Source of the DNA: an uncultured Lachnospiraceae bacterium
GTDB taxonomy: Bacteria > Bacillota > Clostridia > Lachnospirales > Lachnospiraceae
Direction of reading: 5' to 3'
Assembly (NCBI GenBank): GCA_910576815.1
Contig: CAJTKA010000001.1
Coordinates: forward strand, 1 to 64,000
DNA length: 64,000 nucleotides
Shown piece after piece: positions 7,983 through 17,300 of this stretch; position 1 is the stretch's first letter, and every line of letters starts with the position of its first letter. Made by a program: the position numbers and the translations under genes. Under the pieces are notes generated by a model. That model ran no database searches. It was not told where the DNA came from and was given only the letters and a program-made list of their open reading frames with translations.

Positions 7983-10900
7983 ATGAAAACCATGAAGAAG
8001 ACCAAGATTTATCGAGTGGGTGCGGCACTTATGGCGGCGCTGATGGTGTTTACCGGTATGCCGCAGACCAGCCTGTATGCATGGGCGGAAGAAGCTCCTG
8101 TGGAAAGCGAAATGTCGGAGGATGCAGGTACAGAGATCGGGCTTGAGCAGCCGGAGCAGACAGCTGCACCGACAGAGCCAACAGCGGCGCCGACGGAAGA
8201 TGCGTCCACATCCCCTGTCTCGGAGGAAACGGCAACGGATATCAATCCGAATGCGGATCCGGCAGATCCGCCGGTGAAAGAGCCGATTCATGTGGAGTCC
8301 ATTACCCTGAATCATGAAAAACTTACCATACAGAGAAAAGAAAGCGCAGACTTAAAATATACGCTTGCGCCCAACAATGCGGATGTGGATGACGATAAAG
8401 TGGTAACATTTTCCAGTGCCAATCCCGCAGTGGCGACGGTTGCTCCAAAGACAGGCGGCGCTTCGGTGGTTGCTGTCAGCGTCGGTAAGACCACGATCAC
8501 GGCGACGACAGGCAACGGCAAAATGGCAAGCTGTGAGGTCGAGGTGACGCCGATTCCGGTGGAGAAGGTGATCATTGATCCTTCCACATTGAATCTGGAT
8601 ATGAACGATACGAATAAATCATCGGGGACGCTGGATGTGATCGTGTCTCCGGAGGATGCTGACAATACCAAGGCGAGCCTGCGGGTGAATTATGACGACA
8701 CAGTGATTCAGGCAACCTATGATGATACGACAAAAAAGATTTCTGTCACAGGGAAAAAAGGCGGAAGTACGACCCTTGTCGTGGTCTCTCAGGACAATAA
8801 TAAGATTTACGGCAGCTGTGAAGTTATGGTGGAGGGAGAGACGGTTACGCTGAATAGTCTTTCCGCAAAAGACGGCTATCCGACGAACCTGTATGAGGGA
8901 AGCAATATTAATTTAAAGCCTTATGTGATTTTCGATCCGGCAGGCGTGACCGACAAGGAATTGACCTGGTCAGTCAATGAAGCTGATTATGCGGAAGTGA
9001 ATCAATACGGACGGGTGACGGCAAAGTGGAAGACGGGTGATGCGAACGACAAGCATACGGTGACGGTCACTGCCGCAGCCAAAAAGGATCGCACCAAGAC
9101 AGTAGATTTTACGATTGATATCCATAGAAACAACGTGCCCCTCAAGGCGCTTTACGTGACGCCGACGGACCTTACCTTGGAGGATGCCGGAAGCAGGAAC
9201 AGCCGTACGATCAGCGTGAAGCTCGATCCGTTGATCAGTACGAACAGAGAAATCACGGCCATGGTTCTCGGAGAAGATGGAAAGCCTTCTGCAGTTGCAG
9301 TAATCAATGCGGGCAGAATTTATAACGAGGACGAGGCGGAGGACACCGCTACGGCTACGGCGGATGGAAGCGGCGTGGTATATTTTACCGTAACGGCGAA
9401 AGAGTTAGAGGGCCTGAAAAAACAGGATACCTGTACTATTATTTTTGTGAAAAAGGGAGACGAAGATAAGATAAATTTGGCCACAACGATCAAGGCCGGA
9501 TGTAACGTAACGGTCAATAAGTTTGTGACGCCGGTGGATAAGCTGGTATTATTGCCGTCTGTTCTTGACATGGAAGATGGAAGCGAAAAAACGCTGACGG
9601 CGGTCATCGAGCCGGTGACGGCTGAGGACAGAAATATCGTTTGGGCGGTCGATGATCCTGAAATCGCGTCCATCGAAGGCGTGGATGAGAACGGCAGGAT
9701 CGAAGCGACAAAGGATGCGTCTACCGGTAAGCTGACAGCTATCATAACAGTAAAGGCAAACATGGTCGGAAAGTGCAAGATCACAGCCACGGCTGCAGGA
9801 GATGTGACAGAGACCTGTAACGTGACGGTGACAGAGAGTGCTGATCCGGCAACGGGTCTTACGATCAAGTCCACCGGCATTGCCGATGGTGAGACGACGG
9901 AAATCACCTTAAAGAAGGGGCAGACCTATAACCTGATCCCTACGGTGACACCTGAAACGGCGGCAAACAAAACTGTAAAGTGGACGTCAAACAGTCCGGC
10001 TGTGGCAAGCGTGGAGAAGGGAACGGGCGAAACCGGCGTTGTGACGGCAAATGAGCTCGGTAACTGTATCATTACGGCGCGGGCGAGCGGCAGCGCGGCG
10101 GAGTGTACCAAGACGGTGCAGGTGCATGTGGTCAGCCCGCATATGGAAGTAACGCATCCGGCGGACTGGAGTTATGTGCCGGAAGATCAGCCGATCACGG
10201 AAGATATGCTGAGAAAGGAACTAAAGGTTTCCTTTTATCCGATCGAGAAGCCGATCCCGGAACAGGATAAGTGGGTGCTGGAAAACGGCAATCCGCATAA
10301 TTATGAATTGAAGATCCTCGGTGAAGACGGAAAGACGAAAAAGCTGTATACGCCGGAAGACATGGAAACACCGGGACTCAAGGTTTTACTCGTCTGCTTT
10401 ACTTATGACGGGGTGACCTATGAGGAATCTGTTCCGGTGGAGATGAAAGAATTTAATGAAGCGGACTTGATCAGCGTCACACAATTAAACGGGGATGAAG
10501 CTGAGGTATGGAACGTGCCCAACGGTACGCCGGCATCTGCCCTTCCGCTGGCAAAGACTACGGAAATCGTTGTTGGAAGAAAGATTACCGTAGATGGTGT
10601 GGAAGAAGTGAAAATGTCTAGGCTGGAAGCTGAGATCGAATGGCGGGTGTCGGAGAGCGGTTATGACTCCGCAAATACGGAAGAGCAGAGTTTTACGGTG
10701 TTTGGTGACGTAAAGCTTCCGGATTATGTGACAAACAGTAATAATGTGTCCCGACGCGTGCAGGCACTGGTGCATGTGCGTGAGCTGGCAGCCAGCGGAA
10801 AGAAAACGGCAAGACCGACCTTTTCCGTGTTGGATGGTGAGCAGATTGGAAACCAAACTACGGTGACAGTGCCTTACGGGACAAAGATCGTGCTGGCAAG

Positions 10901-12944
10901 CGCTACGGACGAAGCGGAGATCTACTATATGGTGGACCGTCGTCCGGACGAGAACAGAGGCGTGCCCAAAGATGCGGAACACAGGTATAAAAGCCCGATC
11001 GAGATAACAGCCAAGACGACGACCATCTATGCTGTCGCGGCTAAGCATGGTTTTATTGACAGTGACTGCAGCGAATGCACCATCAAGCTGGTTCGCGCGG
11101 AAGCTGTTGATCCGGATGATCCGGATGCGCCGCTGCCGGATGATGTGACGGACGAGGACAGGGAGCAGATCGGCGGCAAAGTGCCCGACGGCCTGTGGGC
11201 TGCCGTGCAGATGGAAGCGGACGAAAAGGATGGATTTGCCTATACGGGTAAGGCCATCAAACCGTCAGTGCATGTCTATGACCGCACGATGCTTTTGAAG
11301 GAAAAGACGGATTATACGCTTGCCTACAGCAATAATATCAATGCAGGCAGTGCAAAGGGCTCTGCCAAGCCGCCGACGATCACGGTAACGGGGAAAGGCA
11401 ATTACGAAGGAAAGGCGCTTGTGCACTTTACCATCAAACCGCAGAGTATTGAGGATGACGCGGTGCTGATGGATGAATCTGTGGCAGTGGCTTATAACGG
11501 AAAGGCACAGAAGCCGAATCCTACTCTGACTTGGAACGGAAAGAAACTTTCCAAGAACAAGGACTATACTTATACGGATGTGTCCTATACGGAGGCCGGT
11601 GTCTATAAAATCACGGTAGAGGGGACCGGTAATTATACGGGAACTCGGACGATGGATTATGAGATTTTTGAAGGCGGGGTTGCCATTTCAAAACTCATTT
11701 TCTCCAAGATCGCAAACCAGAAGTATACGGGCACAGAGATACGACCTGTCGTGACTGTGACAAGAAAGGTAAATAATAAAACCATCCTGCTTACAGAGGG
11801 TACGAAAACGAGCAATTCCGGGAATTACTGGATCAAATATGAGAATTGCACGAATGTAGGAAATGCTTCCGTTGTCATTGTCGGAAAAGGAAATTATAAG
11901 GGCTCCAAACGGATTAATTTCAAGATCCTGCCGGTGGCAAAGATCAATCAGGCAGGAATCACACTTGATGTACCGGCTGCGGGAGTCGCATTTACGGGGA
12001 AACCATATACCCCCAAGTGTACCGTGAACTATGCAGGCACGGAACTGAAAGAGAATCGGGATTATAAGCTCAGCTATCAGAATAATACCAATGCGGGAAC
12101 GGCAACGGTCGTGATTACCGGTATGGGACCTTATACCGGGACGGCGAAAAAGACGTTCAAGATTCTGCAGAACGATATATCCGGGCAATCTGCAGTGATG
12201 GGTACGAGCTTTGCTTATGAAAAAGGCGGCTGCAAGCCGAAGCCGGAAGTTACCTTCGACGGTATGAAGTTGATCGAGGGGACGGATTACACCTTGATTT
12301 ACAAAAACTATAACAAGATTGGAAACACAGCCAGTGTAACGGTGAAGGGCAAGGGTAACTACAAGGGGCAGATCGTTAAATGTTTTGAAGTGACCATGCA
12401 GGATATTTCCAAACTCAAGGTAGTTGCTGCTGACAAAGCGTTTCAGGAAAAGAAAAATATCTATAAAACAAAGGTGCAGGTGATCGATCTCAATGGCAAG
12501 GCTTTAACGGCCGGGAGCGATTATGCAAAAGATGTTTACTACACCTATGAGAGCGGCGCTAAGGCAGGACAGCCGGTGCTTTCTACGGATATCATTCCTG
12601 TAGGGACAGTGATCGGTGTGGATGTCCGGGTAGCGACCCCGCGGTTTTATCAGGGAACGGTACACGGTACTTATCGGATCGTGCAGGCTGATATTTCTGG
12701 AGCAAAGGTGGCCATTGAGCCGCAGGAGTATACCGGCAGGAGCATCAGACCGAAAAAAAGCCAGATTCAAGTGACGTTGAAAGGTGTGCTGCTTCGAAAT
12801 GATGATTTTGAGATCGTCGGTTACGAGAACAATGTGAAGCAGGGAAATGCCAAGATAACGATTCGCGGCGTCGGGAGCTATGGCGGCACAAAGACGGCCA
12901 CTTTCAAGATTAAGAAGAAAGGTATTTTGGGTTTGAAATTCTAG
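7983..12944 (+). CDS. Large secreted protein with bacterial Ig-like (Big_2) and MBG-like repeats
   Basis: 1653 residues. A signal peptide covers about residues 1-36 (KIYRVGAALMAALMVFTGM, cleavage near YAWAEE). A Glu/Pro/Thr linker follows at about 38-95. Several Big_2 Ig-like domains come next, with the repeated pattern of W(S/T)S or VTFSSANPAVATV plus GKTTITATT. A segment at about 940-1020 (YGTKIVLASATDEAEIYYMVD) resembles the chitobiase C-terminal fold. The C-terminal 550 residues hold six or seven repeats of about 60-90 residues of the form Y(T/N)GK...KP...NNxNAGTA...GKGNYxG. The protein ends in KKKGILGLKF with no sorting signal, so it is secreted but not sortase-anchored. Its neighbours are a sortase and two sortase substrates. 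Function is probably adhesion or matrix. Confidence 0.88.
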   Translation: MKTMKKTKIYRVGAALMAALMVFTGMPQTSLYAWAEEAPVESEMSEDAGTEIGLEQPEQTAAPTEPTAAPTEDASTSPVSEETATDINPNADPADPPVKEPIHVESITLNHEKLTIQRKESADLKYTLAPNNADVDDDKVVTFSSANPAVATVAPKTGGASVVAVSVGKTTITATTGNGKMASCEVEVTPIPVEKVIIDPSTLNLDMNDTNKSSGTLDVIVSPEDADNTKASLRVNYDDTVIQATYDDTTKKISVTGKKGGSTTLVVVSQDNNKIYGSCEVMVEGETVTLNSLSAKDGYPTNLYEGSNINLKPYVIFDPAGVTDKELTWSVNEADYAEVNQYGRVTAKWKTGDANDKHTVTVTAAAKKDRTKTVDFTIDIHRNNVPLKALYVTPTDLTLEDAGSRNSRTISVKLDPLISTNREITAMVLGEDGKPSAVAVINAGRIYNEDEAEDTATATADGSGVVYFTVTAKELEGLKKQDTCTIIFVKKGDEDKINLATTIKAGCNVTVNKFVTPVDKLVLLPSVLDMEDGSEKTLTAVIEPVTAEDRNIVWAVDDPEIASIEGVDENGRIEATKDASTGKLTAIITVKANMVGKCKITATAAGDVTETCNVTVTESADPATGLTIKSTGIADGETTEITLKKGQTYNLIPTVTPETAANKTVKWTSNSPAVASVEKGTGETGVVTANELGNCIITARASGSAAECTKTVQVHVVSPHMEVTHPADWSYVPEDQPITEDMLRKELKVSFYPIEKPIPEQDKWVLENGNPHNYELKILGEDGKTKKLYTPEDMETPGLKVLLVCFTYDGVTYEESVPVEMKEFNEADLISVTQLNGDEAEVWNVPNGTPASALPLAKTTEIVVGRKITVDGVEEVKMSRLEAEIEWRVSESGYDSANTEEQSFTVFGDVKLPDYVTNSNNVSRRVQALVHVRELAASGKKTARPTFSVLDGEQIGNQTTVTVPYGTKIVLASATDEAEIYYMVDRRPDENRGVPKDAEHRYKSPIEITAKTTTIYAVAAKHGFIDSDCSECTIKLVRAEAVDPDDPDAPLPDDVTDEDREQIGGKVPDGLWAAVQMEADEKDGFAYTGKAIKPSVHVYDRTMLLKEKTDYTLAYSNNINAGSAKGSAKPPTITVTGKGNYEGKALVHFTIKPQSIEDDAVLMDESVAVAYNGKAQKPNPTLTWNGKKLSKNKDYTYTDVSYTEAGVYKITVEGTGNYTGTRTMDYEIFEGGVAISKLIFSKIANQKYTGTEIRPVVTVTRKVNNKTILLTEGTKTSNSGNYWIKYENCTNVGNASVVIVGKGNYKGSKRINFKILPVAKINQAGITLDVPAAGVAFTGKPYTPKCTVNYAGTELKENRDYKLSYQNNTNAGTATVVITGMGPYTGTAKKTFKILQNDISGQSAVMGTSFAYEKGGCKPKPEVTFDGMKLIEGTDYTLIYKNYNKIGNTASVTVKGKGNYKGQIVKCFEVTMQDISKLKVVAADKAFQEKKNIYKTKVQVIDLNGKALTAGSDYAKDVYYTYESGAKAGQPVLSTDIIPVGTVIGVDVRVATPRFYQGTVHGTYRIVQADISGAKVAIEPQEYTGRSIRPKKSQIQVTLKGVLLRNDDFEIVGYENNVKQGNAKITIRGVGSYGGTKTATFKIKKKGILGLKF

Positions 12945-12969
12945 CCTTTTGCCATTCTTTGGAAATAAC

Positions 12970-12997
12970 TTGCATATTTCTAAAAAAAGAGTAAAAT
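12970..12997 (+). promoter_or_regulatory. Putative promoter of the sortase gene
   Basis: TTGCAT (12970-12975) and TAAAAT (12992-12997) with a 16-base spacer lie in the short gap between the Ig-like protein gene and the sortase gene. No terminator hairpin separates the two genes, so read-through is also possible. Confidence 0.4.
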
Positions 12998-13081
12998 AAA
13001 AGTATATGCGAATCGGTCGAAATGCGTATTGGCGTGTTTCGACCGGGCATATCTAGTATAGGGAAAAGGAGCGATCCCCAT

Positions 13082-14296
13082 ATGTCGGGGTATGAAGCGG
13101 CGGGAAGAAGGTTTCGGACGGAAGCCGAGTACAAGGCGGCAAAACGGGATCTGAAACTGATCGAAGAAATCAAGTCGAAGGTGCATATGGATCAACCCGG
13201 GGAGGTCATATCCTTAAGTGAAGCTTTTGCGGCAGGACAGTATCGCTTTGAAAGCATAGTCGGAAATGATTTCGACGACGAAGTCTATGAACTGGCGGAG
13301 CAGTTTAAGAGCCGGGGATATTCGAAGAACAGCAGACTTCCCGAAGGGAGAAGGGCACGGAAGAAAGCGGACAAAAAGCAGGCCGGGAATGTTAAAAAGG
13401 CAGGCAAAACACAAAGAGGCAGGGACAAAAAGCAGGCGTCACTTTCCGATTATGACGCCGATATGCAGAAGGTTATCCTTGCCGAAATCAAAAAAAGAGA
13501 AAAACGCCGTAAGCTGTTAGTCGTACTCTGTGGGTTGATTGCAGTGGGCTGTTTTGGCTATTTCGGTGTGTATTCCTATTTTACGGACAGAACGCAGATG
13601 GATTATGAGAATCTTGCCATGTTGAAGGGAAGCAGCAGCCTGGCAGGAGGAAGTTTTCAAAGCACGGGAGTCACGATCCATTATACGGAGGAAGAAGATC
13701 GGGTGCTTACGGTTCTTCCCGAGTATGAAACACTGTATAATAAAAACAAAAAGCTTATCGGATGGCTGCAGATTGACGATACAAATATTGATTATCCGGT
13801 GATGCAGACAGCAAATAACGAATATTACCTGGATCATAATTTTAATCAAAAATATGACAAAAACGGAAGTTTGTTTCTGGACGCCGCCTGCGATGTGGTA
13901 AACAGGAACACGAATCTGATCATATACGGGCATCATATGAAGTCCGGAAAGATGTTTGGAAATCTGAACAATTACAGCAGCAGGGAATACTGTGAAAAAC
14001 ATTCCACGATCCGTTTTGATACGATCTACGAAAAAGGGATCTATGAGGTAATGTATGTGTTCCGTTCCCGCATCTATAATGAAGACGAAGTGGTCTTTAA
14101 GTATTACAAGTTTTTTGATGCGGCGTCGGAGAAAGAGTTCGATTCCAACATGAAGGAAATGGCAGCGCTTTCGCTCTATGACACAGGAGTGACGGCAGCA
14201 TATGGAGATGAGCTTCTGACCCTCTCCACTTGTGACAGTTCAGAACAGGATGGTCGGTTTGTAGTGGTAGCCAAGCGGATCAGGTCAGGACAGTAA
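13082..14296 (+). CDS. srtB: Class B sortase with long cytoplasmic N-terminal extension
   Basis: A 404-residue transpeptidase that should attach proteins bearing (S/T)PxTG signals to the cell wall. The catalytic domain (about residues 205-400) has the class B signature set: IDYPVMQ, IIYGHHMKSGKMFGNL (His 284), LSTCD (Cys 384) and GRFVVVAKR (Arg 392). The membrane helix is at about 144-166, so some 140 residues lie in the cytoplasm. Most sortases carry the helix within the first 30-40 residues. This extension is charged and Lys/Arg-rich. ATG 13082 is chosen because AAAAGGAG lies about 10 bases upstream; an in-frame ATG at 13022 lacks one. Its likely substrates are the two following LRR proteins. 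Confidence 0.92.
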   Translation: MSGYEAAGRRFRTEAEYKAAKRDLKLIEEIKSKVHMDQPGEVISLSEAFAAGQYRFESIVGNDFDDEVYELAEQFKSRGYSKNSRLPEGRRARKKADKKQAGNVKKAGKTQRGRDKKQASLSDYDADMQKVILAEIKKREKRRKLLVVLCGLIAVGCFGYFGVYSYFTDRTQMDYENLAMLKGSSSLAGGSFQSTGVTIHYTEEEDRVLTVLPEYETLYNKNKKLIGWLQIDDTNIDYPVMQTANNEYYLDHNFNQKYDKNGSLFLDAACDVVNRNTNLIIYGHHMKSGKMFGNLNNYSSREYCEKHSTIRFDTIYEKGIYEVMYVFRSRIYNEDEVVFKYYKFFDAASEKEFDSNMKEMAALSLYDTGVTAAYGDELLTLSTCDSSEQDGRFVVVAKRIRSGQ

Positions 14297-14359
14297 AGCA
14301 GTGTTACCTTCTTTTCGATAGAGACAAAATAGTGTAAGGGAATGAGGAGAAAAAGTACC

Positions 14360-17300
14360 ATGGCGAAGAAAACAGTGACAAAAAAGCCAAAGAGGAGACT
14401 GAAAAGAACTGTCAGACGCAGTATGGCGGCGGTTCTGATGATTACCGCTATCGTGGTAGCGGCGATTCCCGTGCCGGAAAACCGTGCAGAAGATAATGCG
14501 CCCGGGCAGTCTTCGGATGTGCAGGCGGCTCTTACCTATGTGCCGGCGTCGAAGGATAACGGCTATGTGGAAAATGCAGGCGGCGAGCATCATATCAGCA
14601 GCACTTCCGGAAGAGACTGCTGGGAAATCGATGTCGATCGGAAAAACAATCCCGGCGGCGGTCTTCCCACGGAGCTGAGTACTGCCCTGCAAGGCGGTGA
14701 TTTGCGGGCAACTGTCAGATCGACCTATCGCGACGGCAATGTCCTTTATCTGGAATGGGAGTTTCTCTATCATCCCGGCAAAAAGGGCAGTAAGAAAGCA
14801 ACTCTCTGTAAATACAATAACGAGAAAGATCGGGAGAAGGTGCGGGTCGGAGAACTGCTGCGCACCGATTACCAGACTGTGACCAGGGATCAGTTTAATG
14901 CGTATTTTAGCGATAATCCGAAAGGTAATTACACGGATACGGTTAGCAATCCCATGGATAATCTGAAAGAAACGAATGCACTGTATCCGAATACGCAGAT
15001 TACATACGGTATTTATCATCAGACCTTAAAGGCGGAACATAAAAAATTCCTCGAGAAATATTTCCCGGAAAAGTATGCGCAGGCGAAAGCGGATATCGAT
15101 GCGTGGAATAACAATGTTTCCGGGGAACCGATGGAGGAGCCGGCAGAACTGGTCATTACGCCCAGACTGGATTTGAATGATAAGCAGAAGATTGAATTTT
15201 ATTGTGAACATAATGAAGTGTTGACTTATTTTGATACGGCAACCTTTACACTTGCGCTGGCGACGGACTTGAGACTGCAGGATAACGGGCAGGAGGCATC
15301 CGGTGAAGCCGTGTATGTGGCGCAGAGTGAGACCAAAAGCGCAGATCTCGGCGTATGCGAGATCGTGTTTGACCATGACGGTCGTGCCGTGCCTTATGTG
15401 ATCGATGAAAACGGCTGCCTGGCAAAGAAAGATCCGCTCAATATGCTGGATACCATCGGTGAGCGTGCGTTTGCCGGGGTTACCAATGTAGGCGAGATCG
15501 AGATCCCCAATGATATCGCGGTGATCGGTGACCGTGCGTTTGAGGGAGCCGGTATGAGAAGCGTGCAGTTAAATAACGACGCTGTGATCGGTAATCGTAC
15601 CTTCGCTCAATGTACCCAGTTGACGACGGTAAAGTTTGGAGAAAATTCCGGTACTTATAAGATCGGTGCGGAGGCATTTTATGGCTGTTCCAAGCTGACG
15701 GATGTGAAATTCCCCTGGTCGATGCAGGAGATCGGCTACGGTGCGTTTGCAAACTGCGAGTCGTTGACGGGAGTGGATTTCAGCGTAGTAAACAGCGGTG
15801 ATGGCTGCAGACTTGGAGATTTTGCCTTTTATGATGATAAGTCGCTGACGGACAGCGGATTGAAATTTGAGGGCTCGAGCGTTGTTTCCTTGGGGAAGGG
15901 CTGCTTTGGCCTGACATCCATGGGCGGCAATACGGCGATGACGAAATTTAAGTTCCCGGCGAAAATCACCGGCGGGAGCGATAAGAAGATCGGGGAGTAT
16001 GTGCTTGCCAATCGGGAGAAGATCACCGAGGTGACCATGCCTGAGAACTATCAGGGCGAGATACCCTCTACGACCTTTTATAACTGTATTGGCCTGCACA
16101 ACGTGATCTTCCCGGATTCCTGCGGGGCGGCAAGCTTTAAGCCGGATCTGTTTGCGCATGTGACGGACGAGGGCTTCTTTGTACGAGGCCCGGAGCTTTA
16201 TAACAACGATCCTTCCCAGCCGAGACAGAGTACCTGGTACGCCAGCACGAGAGTGAGCGGCGAGACCGGTGTGCCCTATGTCTACACAAAGGACGGTAAG
16301 GACTGCTATGAGGTGGCGATGAAGAGCGGAGATAATATCTACCGCTATGAAATCGATGGCGATGGCACTCTGAAATCCTGCGTGCTGGTCAAGCAGGGTA
16401 AGGACAGTGTGGATATTGTGATTCCGAAGAGAGTGGGCAATTATGATGTGCGCAGCATCGGTAAGGGATGCTTTGACAATGAGCAGCTGCGCAAGAGGAT
16501 CCGCAGTATCACGATTCAGGACGATTCTATTACGAGTATTGACGATGAAGCCTTTATGGGGCTGCCGAATCTGTCAAAAGTGCGTATCGGTAATTCGGTG
16601 GCAAAGATTGGCGAGCGAGCGTTTGCAAATTGTACACAGCTGTTTAATGTATATTTTAATACACCGAAGGCCGGGTACGGAAGCGACAGCTTCCAGATGG
16701 CGGAGACAGCTTTCCAGACCGGAGGGCGGGAGCTTACCTTCCACGGGGACATCGTGAAGGGGTATGCACCTTTTGAGTATGCCATGAATCCGAGTCATGT
16801 GTTGAAGAATCCGAATGACAAAAATGAGCCGGAAGTCAATGTGTGCTATCAGAGCCTGTGGAACAGTGAGGCGGAGGGCACACACCTGACGGTGATGGTG
16901 GACAGAAGAAACGGTGATGTGGTTCTTCTGGACTACCCGAAGCTTCCCGATCTGTCTGAAACGGGTGTCCTTCAGGATGAAGAGTTGAAGGATTACTGTA
17001 AGGATATGGAGCGATACTATTATGACAAGGTTTACGATGTTGACAGCAATACCGTAAACAGTAAGGGCAAGAGCGTAGGAGAGCTGCGTCGGGAATATGC
17101 AAGACTGTTGTCGGCGGCGGTTCAGGGCTTGGATATGGCGGACCTGAATGGAGATGGCGTGGCTGAAACGGCTGTGACGGACGAGGAATTTGAAAAACGT
17201 TATGGCCCGTGGATCAATGAGCGCTTCCTGGAGGTCGATGAGGAAGGGCACTCCAACTGGGCAAACTGGATCGGTGACAATCAGACCGCCAGCCTGTCTG

